Assembly (NCBI GenBank): GCA_023213315.1
Contig: JAKCPI010014092.1
Span: 310,001-374,000, forward strand
Direction: 5' to 3'
Source: Euborellia annulipes
Lineage: Eukaryota > Arthropoda > Insecta > Dermaptera > Anisolabididae
Length of the DNA: 64,000 bases
The number at the start of each line of letters is the position of its first letter. Positions within the stretch are counted from its first letter, which is position 1. A program made the translations under genes and the position numbers. The notes under the pieces are model-generated. The model saw nothing but the letters and a program-made list of their open reading frames with translations. It did no database searches and had not been told where the DNA came from. Positions 45,558 through 57,327 of the stretch are shown here, in pieces.

Positions 45558-46689
45558 CCTATTAAATTTATAGAATAACGTTTTAATTCCTCTAGCAGAT
45601 CCAAAAAAAAAATCATTATTTCATGATTCACTTATGATATCTTTAAAAAAATAATTTGAATTCTAATACACGAACAAATACTAAAAAAAAAAAAAAAAAA
45701 AAAAAACATTTTTCTTATATTTCGAGAGGGTGAATCTGCATATCCTAATGATTAAACTAGTTACCAAGCCGGCACATGTATATTGGCTAGAGCGGGCAAA
45801 TTTCTCGGGTTCCAAAAAAGCATTTAGAATAAAATCGTCCAAACTGCAGAAGCTTTTAATTATCGTAGCTCGTGTAAACCTAAACTAATAATAATAGGAT
45901 ACATTTTTCAATAATCTCAGTTTGACTTTTAAAATTTTTTATTTAATAGGAGAGTAAAGTTCAAAGTCTACAGCCACTTCTCATTTTTTATTTAATATTT
46001 TTTTGACATTTTCTTCTGATGTCAAGATAAATATTTTCGACTTAGAAGAAATATTTCAATTTCTTTCCTATTGGAGATGAGCAGGCTAGCATCAAACAAT
46101 TAAATACAAATTTCCATAATTAATTCCCATTCAAAAAGCGTGATCACAGATCATTTAAATAAAATTTCTTTTGATCGTGGACATTATTTCCTTAACTATT
46201 TATTTGATTTCAAATACTGATATGAATATATTTATAAAAGTTTTTCGTTAGTGTTATTTATTTATTTTGATTGCGTAGACTCCAAAAGAATTTGACAAAT
46301 ATCTTCTTAAATGTCACCTGAGTCTCTGTTTTTTTGAACAAGTGTCGAGCCCTTCAATAAGTAGAAATATAAATTTTTATTTTATCTTTCGTTGGTTGTA
46401 TCCCATATTTAGACCATATAATAAAATAATTTCATACTTCACTTCTAAAACGTGTAGCCTAAAACCTTTCGATATTTTATTTTAGGCCCTTTCGAAACAA
46501 AAGACTTCCATTAATTATTTATTTAACTTTCTTTGATAAAAGTGCATCTTGTTTAACATTTGAATATTTTAAACTAAAATGTTATTAAAATTTTCATAAT
46601 TACTCTTATAAATTCCTCTAAAAATAAATTAAAAAAGTTTCAATTATTACATTATTTGGGAATATATTCTCCCCTTTTGTGTTGTTAGT

Positions 46690-47150
46690 ATTTAACATTT
46701 CTGGTGGTTGATGTGGTAGAGGAATGAGACACCCTTTGGCATATGCAACTATTCAGCACTCGGTCGCTTTATCAGAAAGTTGATAGCAAACATTGGCTTC
46801 GGTTTTGTTGCCAGGGAGACGCATACAAAACATAAGTTGCGCACTCGTGCATTTCACGGAAATAGAAAACAACTCCTTGGCCGTCATTTGAAATTTTCAA
46901 ACATCACCTGAGGGGGGGGGGGCACACACACACACACACACACCCCTTGTAATCATTTAATTCATTCCCCTTCCATGTTGTTTTTTTGTGTACATCGTTG
47001 GTTAAACAATTAATCGGCAGGCAATGTTCGCTAAAACACACCTGTAATCTGTCTCTCTGCCCCTCTCTGAGGGAATTACAACTCTAATGAAGAAGAGCCC
47101 ATTGATTACTGGCCAATTATTCGTCACCTTTTAGGAATTTTTTATATATC
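46690..47150 (+). promoter_or_regulatory. Candidate cis-regulatory block in onecut intron
   Basis: Less AT-rich, non-repetitive sequence with homeodomain-type cores (CAATTAAT and similar) between AT-rich flanks; interrupted by a G run and a CA microsatellite. The function is inferred from composition only. Confidence 0.25.
46923..46943. repeat. (CA)n microsatellite
   Basis: About ten CA units following a run of G. Confidence 0.9.
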
Positions 47151-48404
47151 ATCTTGCACAATTAAGTGCAATTAATTAGCATAAATTGAAATATATTTTA
47201 ATTTTGTCTCTAATGGCTTCATAATCAATTTTTTTTTTTTTTTTTTTTGTTAAAATTTGTTTTAGTTTACCATATTATGGAAATGGCGTCCATTAGAGTT
47301 TCCATATCATGTCGATCGAAAGATATTTCAACTAAATGAAAATAATCTCTTTTAACTATACTTGTTTTAATTTCCCTCCCTGGCTGGAAATGAAAAAAAG
47401 TAAAAAGAAACTAAAATTTATAAAGGTCCGACTTGCAGAAAATTTCTCTTTAAACACCATGTGTTCTTCAAAGGTTGTTAGGGCCCTTAAGGGTTGCAGC
47501 TCACAAATGAGACACTTGTTTGCACTGCATGAACAACTTTAAAAATTATATTTATTTTATATTTTCTTTGGTTTTCAAGGAGTTGAGTAATAAAAAGAAG
47601 CCGACTGGAACGGCTTTTTCGAAATCTCCATAAAAATCACATTAATTCTAATATGAAAATGTGCTTAACTTAATAATATCTTATGCATAAATGATTAGTA
47701 TCTGTTTTTCTCAATGTTCTAATTTCAAAATGGAAAATTCTAATTATAAACGAAATATTTTAAAATCTTTTCTTGTCCAGACTAATTAATCACACAATTT
47801 ACATCTTTTTTTCCCCTTTTTTTTAATAATTGAATTTGGTTATCCAAGTAAAAAATTCGAATTTTTTTTTACTTACTGTTAATATTCCGTTGTCCCTAAA
47901 TATTTATTTTACCTAATTTATACATTACAGTGGCACAACCAGAATTTGCTTCTGAGGGGGGGGGGGAAGGGTTGAAAAAATTAAACAAGAAAATTTCACA
48001 AAAAAAGATAATAAGATAATACGCAAAAATATTTATTTTTGGTCGAGGCTCCTTAGAATTGATTTTTTTTTTTAATTAGATTCATTATTATTATTATTTA
48101 TTATTATTAGATTCATTAATAAGGGTAGTTAGAGCAGAGGTAGAGATCTTATTTGATGAATCAAAGTTTCCTTTTCTATCTAAAGCTTTCTATTTAAATG
48201 GGGTTTAAAAGACTTAAAGCCTAAAAAGACAAGAGCGCTTTTGCCTAATTTTGATTATTTATAATAATGGTATATAAAAAATAAATAATTCTCAAAATTC
48301 TAGAGTAATTACTTTTTTAATAAATACATCCTTGATGTGACTTTATCCCGGCAGAGGTCGGCAATAGAACATTTTTTTATTTAACATAGTATGAGATTTG
48401 TGTA

Positions 48405-48749
48405 CAGGGCCGGATCTTGGAGGGGGGGGCAGTGGGGGCATTTGCCCCGGACAGCACATATCAGAGGGAGGCAAAATAGTAAAATTGGTTCACAAAAACA
48501 AAATGAAATTAGCAGGTGCGGATTTAGATATTTGCCGCCTCTAGGCAGTGGACTCTTTTGCCGCCCTCTCCCCTTCAACCCCCCCCCCCCAACACTGAGA
48601 ATTACCCTAACTTCTGATTACCTATACCTTTTCAACATCAACTTTTCTATTTGAAAAAAAAATTATAGCTATGTAAATAAGCAGTTTTTTTCACAAATTT
48701 TGCCGCCTCAGGTGCGTGCCTGATTCGCCTCTCCGTAAATACGGCCCTG
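48405..48749. mobile_element. Inverted-end repeat element
   Basis: CAGGGCCGGATCTTGG at the left and GTAAATACGGCCCTG at the right resemble the hAT-like ends in this window, but no target duplication is seen. The interior has a second, possibly nested, piece with TTGCCGCCTCTAGGCAG. Confidence 0.4.
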
Positions 48750-48929
48750 GAAATTAGTTATTAAGAAACGTTTGAAAAGTGAACATATCGCAAATCGCAA
48801 TCAAAGGTATCCAAGAAATTAACAAATTCTATTTAGCTATATTATGCATAATTTATAAATATATTCATATTTCAAATTGCCACCCCCTCTAATAAAGAAG
48901 AATTACCATTATTCGTGGTGGATATATGG

Positions 48930-49394
48930 TTAGGCCCGTGATGCCAGGGCCTAGGGCGGCAACATTTTAGAGGCGAGACAATTTTAAGTCTTGTCTCCAC
49001 TATGCCGCTGTTTGCCAATTAGCCTTGCCAATTGGCAAAGCCAATATGTAGACGCCACACGCGTCCGCCAATAAGCCAGCTGAGCGCCAATGAAAGTCGC
49101 TCAAGTGTCGGTCTCCTTCAAAGGAAGCAAGGCCACTTGGCAAACAGCGGCATAGTGTGGACGCACCTTGTAATCGCTGCTTTGCCACTTGGCAAACAGC
49201 GGCATAGTGTGGACGCACCTTTAGACTCAAATTTAAAGAAAGATTAAAATCAATTGTATCATTGTAAAATCAATTTGGCTTAGTTACAGTGACAGCGCAG
49301 GGGAATGGAGGGGGCGGCATATTATAATATTACTGAGGAGGGGGGCGGCAAATTAAATTTGGCCCCTCCTAACAAAGCTCCTAGTTCCGGCCCT
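48930..49394. mobile_element. Degenerate transposon with nested MITE
   Basis: The right end CTCCTAGTTCCGGCCCTG looks hAT-like. Inside, about 48990-49222, lies a smaller inverted repeat (CCACTATGCCGCTGTTTGCCA and its reverse complement GGCAAACAGCGGCATAGTG), with the right end duplicated in tandem (about 49137-49169 and 49189-49221). Confidence 0.45.
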
Positions 49395-49559
49395 GATTGT
49401 ATCCTTTTTTTGTATTTATAATGCTGTACTGGTATATTCTTCCAATGGAGAGTCTCGTAAATAGCTATATTTTAATTGAAAAAACCTAGGTGGTGATCAA
49501 ATGTGACTTTTCCTTTTTCCCCCTTTGTCAATAGAATTATAAATCGGATTTCTGCGACC

Positions 49560-49720
49560 CTTTTCGCAAGCCAGGAATTAATTGGCAATGTCGTTTGCCC
49601 TTTATCCCTCCGCCCTTTTGGTAATTCACTCTTACCTCAGAGTTATTCCGATTAATTCATTTCATTTAAAATATAAACACGGTTAATTGGCAATTCTTGT
49701 TTTATTCATTTAATCGCCAC
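49560..49720 (+). promoter_or_regulatory. Candidate cis-regulatory block in onecut intron
   Basis: Non-repetitive sequence with AATTAATTGG twice (as GAATTAATTGGCAA and GGTTAATTGGCAA) and TTTAATCG. Homeodomain-type sites are inferred. Confidence 0.25.
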
Positions 49721-50189
49721 AAATTATGGTAGGAGAATATTAAATAAACAAACGTGAGAAATTTAAATTCATTTATTGATACATAGGGTCAATTTACTAC
49801 CCTCTTACCGCAATAAGAACTTTTTTTTATCTAGAACATTATATTATATTATTTTTCTCATATTGTGATTTTTTTGTGATGGCCTCCTTTTTCATTTCTC
49901 CCCCGTTGGGGGCTGTTTTCCCCTTGGGAATTGGTTTTTTTATTTGGAGAAAAAAACTTCAAGTGTCTTTGTTTTTTTTTTTTTTTTTTTATTTTTATAA
50001 ATTTGCCAAAAATAAGTGTTTTTGGGTTCTTTTGTTTTGTGTGGTGTTAATTTTTTAATAAATAAAAAAAAAGGGGGGGGAGGGCGGGGGGGGGTTCAAC
50101 TACTGCCTACGGTTGATAGTTGAAATTCTTTATCAGAAAAACTAACATGATGTGATCACTTCTTTTTCAATCAAGATAAAGAGATTTGC

Positions 50190-50292
50190 GATCTGAGTTT
50201 GTGTTTGATTTAGCAAATCGCCCGCTGGGATTCCCGCTACTGCTACAAAAGCAGCAAGTCCTGGTTCGATGCCCAATCAAACACAAATTTCT
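50190..50292 (+). repeat. tRNA-like/inverted-end segment
   Basis: TTTGTGTTTGATT and AATCAAACACAAA form a 13-bp inverted pair around a segment containing CTGGTTCGATGCCC, a perfect B-box (GGTTCGANNCC). The internal arms do not fold into a proper cloverleaf, so I do not call a tRNA. Confidence 0.35.
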
Positions 50293-50559
50293 CTAACGAT
50301 AGATTTATTGGCTGGATTACTTGCCGTTGTTTGAAAAGCTCTATTTCAAATAATCTTCAATTGATAAATTACATCTAATTTGTAAAATTTATTGTTTACG
50401 CAAATTGAATTAGAAGTGAATAAAACATAATGTTTACTTAGTAGTGTTTGTAGTTGAGTTAATTCAAAATTTTTTAATAAAAAAATCAATCTTCATCTTT
50501 AATAAAAAATTTAGATAGCATCTGTCCATATATAGGTTATATTTATTTAAATATACTCT

Positions 50560-50870
50560 CCTGACTTGGCTGATTATTTGTATAATTTTTCCTTATTATT
50601 CGATTAATCAGTTAATCGGTTAAAAGTCGCGCAGCCATTCGGTTTTTGTGCATTTCTTTGATATCCCCTTTGGATTAGGTGACATCAAAGGCCCACAACA
50701 AAGGCTCCTCTCTCTGCCTCTGCTATATATTAATCTACCCACATGTATATAAAAGTTAGTGCATTGTGTTATGCAGCGCGTGTTTGGCATAGTTTCTCAG
50801 GAAGCTCTCTCTGTTAGTTTAATCTGTCTGAGCTTTACATGTGTCTCTAATAAGTTGTTGCCAAACATCT
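50560..50870 (+). promoter_or_regulatory. Candidate enhancer in onecut intron
   Basis: Within about 60 bp (50650-50710) there are CTTTGAT, CCCTTTGG, CATCAAAGG and ACAAAGG, all TCF/Sox-like cores, next to ATTCGATTAATCAG-type homeodomain sites. The block is free of repeats. The role is an inference. Confidence 0.3.
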
Positions 50871-51600
50871 ATCTGATTTTGTATAAATTTCTATCATAGT
50901 TCGTCATCCGATAATAACAACCCTTCAAATTCTATCTTGATCCCCCCCTCTCACTCTCTACCTTCGATACACCAGATTGTAACATAATTAACCCTCAAGG
51001 GAATAAAAAAAGTAATATTGTATGTATACATAGAGAGTTGGGAAAATTAAATATCAATGGGGAATGAGACATGCCGGGGGGGGGGGGTATGCCTCTAAAG
51101 TGACACTCAAGTGATTAAACTATTATAGACAGTGGAGGGGGAATGACTTCCTTTAAGAGATGGATTGGTTTTAAAATCTTTTTCTATTCGACCAACTTCA
51201 AAATTTTTTTTTTAATTAACTTGATTATCTGAACTTGTTGAGTGGATTTTATTTAACTAAATAAGTCCAACAATCTCTTGTCGATTTTTCAAACACTTAA
51301 ATCAAACGAAACAAATTTTGAATATAGACTCAGGTATAATGAGAATATATGTAATATGTTTAAATTAAAATTAAATTTCGAATTTCTAATTTCCAAGGTG
51401 AGCTCGATGTTTTTTTTTTATCTTTTATTTAAAAATACACTAAAAAATAGAAAATAATCATTTTAATAAAATTATTTAATAATTAAAATAAAATCTCTGA
51501 GCATTCATTCAAAATTTTATTTAATTTATTTAATTTTCAAAAAAATTATTTTACTTTCTATATATTGAAAGGAAGAGACCATAAAAATTGAACGCCTTAT

Positions 51601-51839
51601 CAGTAGCGTAACTAGGTGGGGGGAAGGGGGCGCTCGCCCCCCCCCCCCGCCCAGGCTCATCAAGCCTTTGGCGCCCCTCGATACCAACATCGGCGCCCTA
51701 GAGCATCTAAGATATAGCCCAGGGACGGTGATTTTATCATATTCTTTCCATAGTTTTCTTTAAAATGATATTACAACTTAAACACGGCTCCCTAGTTGGG
51801 CTTCGCCCCCTCCGCCCTCAAAGGCTAGCTACGCCGCTG
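51601..51839. mobile_element. hAT-like MITE, short version
   Basis: Ends CAGTAGCGTAACTAGGTGG and CTAGCTACGCCGCTG. Flanks CGCCTTAT (51593-51600) and CGCCTTCT (51840-51847) match at 7 of 8. It shares AAGCCTTTGGCGCCCCTCGA and GGGCATCTAAGATATAG-type text with the long version at 9177-10465. Confidence 0.75.
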
Positions 51840-52309
51840 CGCCTTCTCCCTTATAAATAAATAAATTACAGAGTAGGTGGATTAAAAAAGATGCAATTTC
51901 ATTCATTAGTTCACATCTCACCATTTTTTTGTCAAAATATAAAAAGGGAAAAATAAAATCCTCTCTTTAGTTATCAGATAATTTTTTTGAAGTTTTTTTT
52001 TTTTTTTTTTTAATCTTTGAATTTATTGATGAAATCAAAGCTTTTGATACTTTGCTTTAGAAATCCAATAAAATGAGAAAAAGAGGTAACATCCAAAAGT
52101 GGGATTGCAACTGAATAAAAAAACTCTCACTTCGGAACTTCCCTTTGAATGAATTTAGACAAAGAAATTTTAATATGTACTTAATTTGAATTATTAATTA
52201 CTAAATAAAAAATAAAGTACAATTAATACCAAAAATGTCTTTTATTTCAAATGTCAATTAATTAACAAATCGTTTTATTTAAAGTTTTAAATACAAAATT
52301 TTTCTAAAT

Positions 52310-52895
52310 GTCATGTCAAAAATTCGATGTCGAGATTTTGACGGATATACCCGTTTTGAGGCCCCCTAAATCCAAAAAAGTGGTTTTCGCGACATTATCG
52401 ATATTATGTGTGTGTCTGTGAACAAAATATCTCAAGAACGAAAAGAGCTAGGAAGTTGACATTTTATATTTCAGTCAAGCACCCCCCTGGGACGTGACAC
52501 GGAGCTTTTGAACAAAATCGATCAAAGAGTACTAGTACTTTACTGATACACTTTCAGTTTTTTTTTCGATTTTCTCAAAATTCGCTCCAAAGATTTTGAT
52601 TAAAATTCAAAAATCAATTATTTTTTAGATGCTCTTTAAAATGTGTCTCATTTTGTCATTTAAATCTTCTGAATACCCCTTTACTCTTGAACTCCATAGA
52701 AAAGATAAGAGAAATGTTACCATTGTCATGGTATCAAAATATAAATATTTTCCCATGTTTATAAATTGTATATCTTGAATTCTAATATATCGGTTGGAAA
52801 CTAAATATATCTGGTGTGCCAAGCACAGAACACAACTTTCGATTACCGAATGTAAGAGAAATTTGTGTGCTGTGCGAGCATCACACCAGATTTTT
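52310..52895 (+). repeat. Family A repeat copy
   Basis: From AATTCGATGTCGAGATTTTG through GAGTACTAGTACTTTACTGA to TGTGTGCTGTGCGAGCATCA and CACCAGATTTT; close to full length. Confidence 0.75.
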
Positions 52896-53029
52896 TATTA
52901 TCGAATTCTAAAATCACTTTTTTCTGAGTTATTTGTTACATCAAACTTTCATTTTTTTTTGACCTTTTTATAAATTTTTTCAAACAATATTTTCATTGTA
53001 GAATAAATTTTAGCAAATATTATCAAGGT

Positions 53030-53290
53030 CCAGGCGGCATATAAGGCCAGCCCACCCTCGGTGAATTAAATTATATTTATTTGCCCTGGTATTGTGGCAC
53101 GTTTATCAAGTGGTGTAAAAAGGTGCAGCTGAATAGGCAGGCACAAGGGAAAGAGGGTGAACCCGAGGGGTTCGCGTGATAGTCTGAGTTCAGTTCAGCT
53201 CAGCTGAGTCACGTCCTGACTCACACACGGGTCACCTTCCGCCTACCTAAAACGGGGGCCCGGGAAATCCTCTTTTCCTTATTTAGATAC
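53030..53290 (+). promoter_or_regulatory. Candidate cis-regulatory block in onecut intron
   Basis: Balanced base composition, several CAGCTG/CAGCTC E-box-like cores (GTGCAGCTGAAT, CAGCTCAGCTGAGTCACG) and no match to repeats in the window. Inference only. Confidence 0.25.
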
Positions 53291-53469
53291 CTTCCATCTC
53301 TAGTGGTGAATTTCTATACATCAAAATAAATATCTCATTAAGTTTAAGTATCCGATAATTATAAAATTTTTACCTTATTTAAATCTGTTGAGGGCGTTAG
53401 AGGGAATTAGAATTTATAAAATAATGATAAACATAAACATCACTGAGTATTCTACAAATATAATAAAAA

Positions 53470-54030
53470 AATCTGGTGTGACTTAAGGCATAGCACACAA
53501 CTTTCTCTTACCTTCGTAATCGAAAGTTGTGTACTGTGCTGTCTGATATATTTAGTATCCCATAGCACCTTCCAAACTTTACCACTTGCGTTTCATAAGT
53601 AAAAAAAAAGTAAAAATCAATTGATTCGAAATTTCCATAGGCTCTGTGTATTTCAATTGCATTTTACATGTTGGCTGCTTGAAATAAACTATGGTTATTT
53701 TTAAAAATTTTAATCTCATATTTGAATATTTTATACACAATAGAGAATCCTAAATAAATAAAAAATTCATAAGAATTTTTCTAGATGTGTAACAAGTTCC
53801 AAAGAGGACCGACCCGCTTTTCGAATCGAATAGTTGATTTATGAATTTTAATCAAAATTGTTAGAGAAAATTTTGATAAAATCGAAAAAAACTGAAAAAG
53901 TACTTCGGTAAAGCACTAGTACTTTTTGGCCGATTTTGTTCAAAAGCTTATTTTAACTGTCCGAGAGAGTACCTAACTTAAACATAAAATTTCAACTTAG
54001 TAACTCATTTTCTTTGAATCTCTTAAATAT
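53470..54030 (-). repeat. Family A repeat, minus copy, with family B between its parts
   Basis: The 3' hairpin part (53470-53640) and the AGTACTAGTG...TTTTGTTCAAAAGC part (53810-54030) flank a family B stretch (53687-53780). Confidence 0.65.
53687..53780 (+). repeat. Family B repeat, copy 3
   Basis: Matches 13052-13145 with few differences, including TTTATACACAATAGAGAATC. Confidence 0.5.
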
Positions 54031-54334
54031 TTTGGAAAATAAATTATAATCAAATTTCTTCAATATCAGAACACAAATCTAGAAGATGTCTTGAAAATTC
54101 TAGAGTATCCTTTGTGCTCTGAGAGCCAGCTTTCCAAGTTTACGTCTAGGGCTGTGGGAGGAGCTACGCAATCAAAAGAATAGAGCACGCACGCATACGA
54201 CTGGCCCTTTAAACAGTCATAAATAGACCCTTTTGTGTTGTGCCCAGTCGGTATCCTCAATTGAACTCAAGATCCTTCCTTAACATCTTAACACTTGCAT
54301 TGCAACAAGAAATATCCTAAATTTCAATAAACTT

Positions 54335-54362
54335 GCCCGCCGAAGGCGGGCTTTGCCACTAG
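54335..54362 (+). mobile_element. Helitron 3' end
   Basis: GCCCGCC GAA GGCGGGC forms a perfect 7-bp hairpin, followed by TTTGCCA and CTAG, with T next. That is a textbook Helitron 3' terminus. I could not find the matching 5' TC end. Confidence 0.6.
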
Positions 54363-54589
54363 TTTTATATATATGAAATAATATTCATTCATAAGAAAAA
54401 TTTTTTTTTGATTGATTACAAAATATCAACAAAATTTTTCATTAAATGAAGATTCATATAATTAATGGTCAAAACATACAAGTTTTTTTGGACTAATAAA
54501 CTTTAATATTTAATGTCTCATGACCTGAATTTCTGAATTAAAAAAATAAAAAAACATTCGATCAATTATTTTGAGGAGTAATATTAAAG

Positions 54590-54760
54590 CATTAATTAGA
54601 CAAGCGCTTCGCTGGAAGGCATGCAACACACATAACCCGCCGACCACGAGCTGCTCAGTTAATTCTCTCGCAAGAAATTAGCAAAAGCGTTTGTGTATTT
54701 AATTAATCGAAAAATCAATTCATTAGAGATTAGCTTATTTGAGTTGCCTACCTTCCACCA
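54590..54760 (+). promoter_or_regulatory. Candidate cis-regulatory block in onecut intron
   Basis: Non-repetitive, with TAATTAG, TTAATTAATCG and AAAATCAATTCATT; ATCAAT is compatible with a Onecut-type site. Inference only. Confidence 0.25.
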
Positions 54761-55143
54761 ACATATTAATATATTATTTGTTTAGGTACGTCTGAATACA
54801 GTATATACAAATATTATAGAAGTTAGGCTATTCAACTTCATCATCATCATACTATAATATAAAGCGGCTGACTTCCTATCCCTGTGTGTATGTGCCTATC
54901 AGGACACTGATTGGCTAGAGTTACAGGAAGTGGAGCGGGAGAGGGAAATTTAAAATTTAAGTCTGAGAGGGAAATTTGAAACCTTAAAATTTTGCAATTG
55001 CTTCCCGAAGGCGGTGACCAAGAATAAATTTGATGCATTTGCTCTCAAAATTGTTTTAAGTCCACTTTACTCTTGTACTTCATAGGAAAGATAGGAGAAA
55101 TGGTTGCCATGGTAACATAATATAAATATTTTTTCATGTTTAT

Positions 55144-55648
55144 TTAATAGGAAAGGATGCAGCCAATTAATTGGCCCCTTAGCAATTAAGCACTCTTTAT
55201 TGGAACGTTTCGGCCCTGGATCACCCTGCCAAAGAGCATATTCAAATTTTTCAAATTTTTTATACAAGAAATAGAGTTGTCATTTATATTAAGGGGGGGG
55301 GGGGGGGGGGGGGGGGGGGGGAAAATAATAGATATTTACATTCTATGCCAGGTGAATGTAATTTGTATGATATTATAAGCTTGAACTTCGGGGTATCAAT
55401 TGTGGGTGTATTAAGTAAATTTACATTCACTTGACATAGAATGCAAATAACTTATATTAATATAAATGACAACTCTATTTCTTGTATACCAATATGAATA
55501 TGCTCTTTGAGGGCTGAAGATGGTAGGGTTGATCAGTAGCCGAAACGTTCCAATAACGAGTGCTTAATTACCATATAGAGGCACGATTAATTGGCTGGAT
55601 CCTCTTCCTCGTTAACATATCAGCTACGGCCACTTTTCACTATTCTCT
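55144..55648. mobile_element. Ribozyme-bearing inverted-repeat element with target duplication
   Basis: It is flanked by ATGTTTAT at 55136-55143 and 55649-55656. Arms at about 55150-55290 and 55458-55615 are reverse complements; AATATGCTCTTTG and GGAACGTTTCGG pair with their mates. The core CTGAAGA (55514-55520), helix II GGT/GCC, GAAAC (55542-55546) and GTT (55547-55549) lie in the right arm. A smaller inverted repeat and a 29-base G run sit in the middle. Confidence 0.75.
55293..55321. repeat. 29-base G homopolymer
   Basis: The longest of many G or C runs in the window. Length is likely uncertain in the assembly. Confidence 0.9.
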
Positions 55649-55883
55649 ATGTTTATAAATTTTATTCTAATAAATCGGCGGAAACTAAATAGGCCTATAT
55701 GTCGACACAAAAAATCTGGTGTGTCAAGCAAAGAACACAACTTTCAAGAAAGTTGTGTGCTGTGCGACCATCACACCAGATTTTTTTTACTTGATTCATT
55801 TTTTTAAAATAATGATTTTGTTACTTGAAAAAACAATTTTGAAATAATTTTCCCTACACGCGTGTGCGATATGGATAGAAATG

Positions 55884-55952
55884 CTCTTCCTGCTCTTCCT
55901 GCTCTTCCTGCTCTTCCTGCTCTTCCTGCTCTTCCTGCTCTTCCTGCTCTTC
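55884..55952. repeat. 9-bp tandem repeat (CTCTTCCTG), seven units plus a partial
   Basis: Perfect units. The surrounding frames are open on both strands (55804-56139 minus, 55862-56221 plus) because the unit is a multiple of three. I recognise no domain in either. Confidence 0.9.
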
Positions 55953-56221
55953 TCTCTGCGACGTGGGCCTCTTGCATTCTTCCGACCTTTCTGGGCCGAG
56001 TCGCTCCCTCTAATTTGTTGATGTCGTCTGGCCTTTTCTCCGTTTTGTTTTCCAAAACCCTCATCTCTTTATTTTTGAGGTCCAACGGTATGTCTACCTC
56101 CATTGTGAATAGACCACTTAGGAATTTTTGCCTTCTCAAGTTTCCCTTCTTTATTCAATCTCTCCAACTAACCCCTAACGTTAGGCCTACTCGCTTCATC
56201 GCTCTCTGGCATACTTTTTAG

Positions 56222-56810
56222 GGTTAGTTTCTTAATTTCCTGTCCATAAGTTGTCACAAGATTCATAGAGCTGGAGTTTTAAGCTGATGTGTATATCTTT
56301 TTTATTGAGCTTCTTAAACGGTGTCTGAATAGATTGTATTCTTACTCTTATTTCAGATATTTGATTCTCTTTTCCAAGCGTTAGTAAATGGCTTAGATAA
56401 ACATAAATATTTACGTTTTCTAAGATTTGCCTTTCAACCTCAATTGGTGTTAATTAGAGAACGTAAAAAAGTCTTTCGAGATCTCTTATTTTTGATTTTA
56501 TTACTTATCTAGGCCTACACCGATCTCATAAAATAAAACGCATTTTAAAAATATGAAAAACGATTTTCGCCACTTTTGCAACTTACTTTTTTTTTTAATA
56601 TTCTTATATTACAAATTTAATTTCTTTGAATTTAATAAAAAAAAAAATTAATAATTTAGTTTAAATTAAATTCTAGAGGCCTTGACCTTGTCAACTAGAA
56701 ATGCCTCTCTCTTCTCATTTTAATATAAGTGATAGCAACTTTATTAGACTTTTTTCCTCTTAAACATACTTTTTTACCTTTTTTTTTAGGTGAAAATAAA
56801 GTCACAAGAT
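56222..56810. other. onecut intron, AT-rich
   Basis: No gene or named element seen. Confidence 0.35.
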
Positions 56811-57327
56811 CAGGGCCGCAGACAGACTTGATGGGCCCCGGGGCTACTTACTAATACGGGCCCCCCCCAAAAAAAAAAACTTAAAGTTTTTAGTATATAA
56901 ATGACATTGTGCCTCATACCAACAATTTTTTAAAAGTTTTTGAAACAACTTTTGAAATAGTTTATACATAGCTTAAAATATTTATTTAAATAAAGTTAAT
57001 TAAAGATTTTTCAAAATTTCCTAAACAAAGAGTTACAATATTTTATCGAGATCCGGACAGAGGATTTCCGGGGGAATCTGGGTATGAAAGTTTTTTGAAA
57101 ATTAGCCACTGAAATCTGCGTTTTTAGCTATCCTGAGTCGTGAAAAGATCAAACTTGATTTGAGGTTAAAAGGCCCCCTGAGAAAAAAATTTCAAGAAAA
57201 TGATTTTTTTTTTAAATTGAAATTTTAACCATGAAAATTATTTTTTATTAATTAAGGTGGGAGCGCAATGGGCCCGGGCCCCCTCAGAGGGATATAGCCC
57301 CCCTGCCCCCCCCTGTCTGCGGCCCTG
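56811..57327. mobile_element. hAT-like MITE, intact copy
   Basis: Perfect ends CAGGGCCGCAGACAG and CTGTCTGCGGCCCTG. Flanks CACAAGAT (56803-56810) and CACAAGAC (57328-57335) match at 7 of 8. Same family as 13182-14399. Confidence 0.8.

Larger units (their letters stand above)
55045..55785 (+). repeat. Family A repeat split by a ribozyme-bearing element
   Basis: The left part ends ...GGTTGCCATGGTAACATAAT and TTTTTTCATGTTTAT (55143). The right part resumes ATGTTTATAAATTTTATTC (55649) and ends CATCACACCAGATTTTT. Confidence 0.75.

Noticed and set aside
50207..50287. Possible tRNA gene (7-bp acceptor-like GTTTGAT/ATCAAAC and a B-box)
   Set aside because: The T arm and D arm do not form proper stems, and the acceptor pairing is part of a longer 13-bp inverted repeat.
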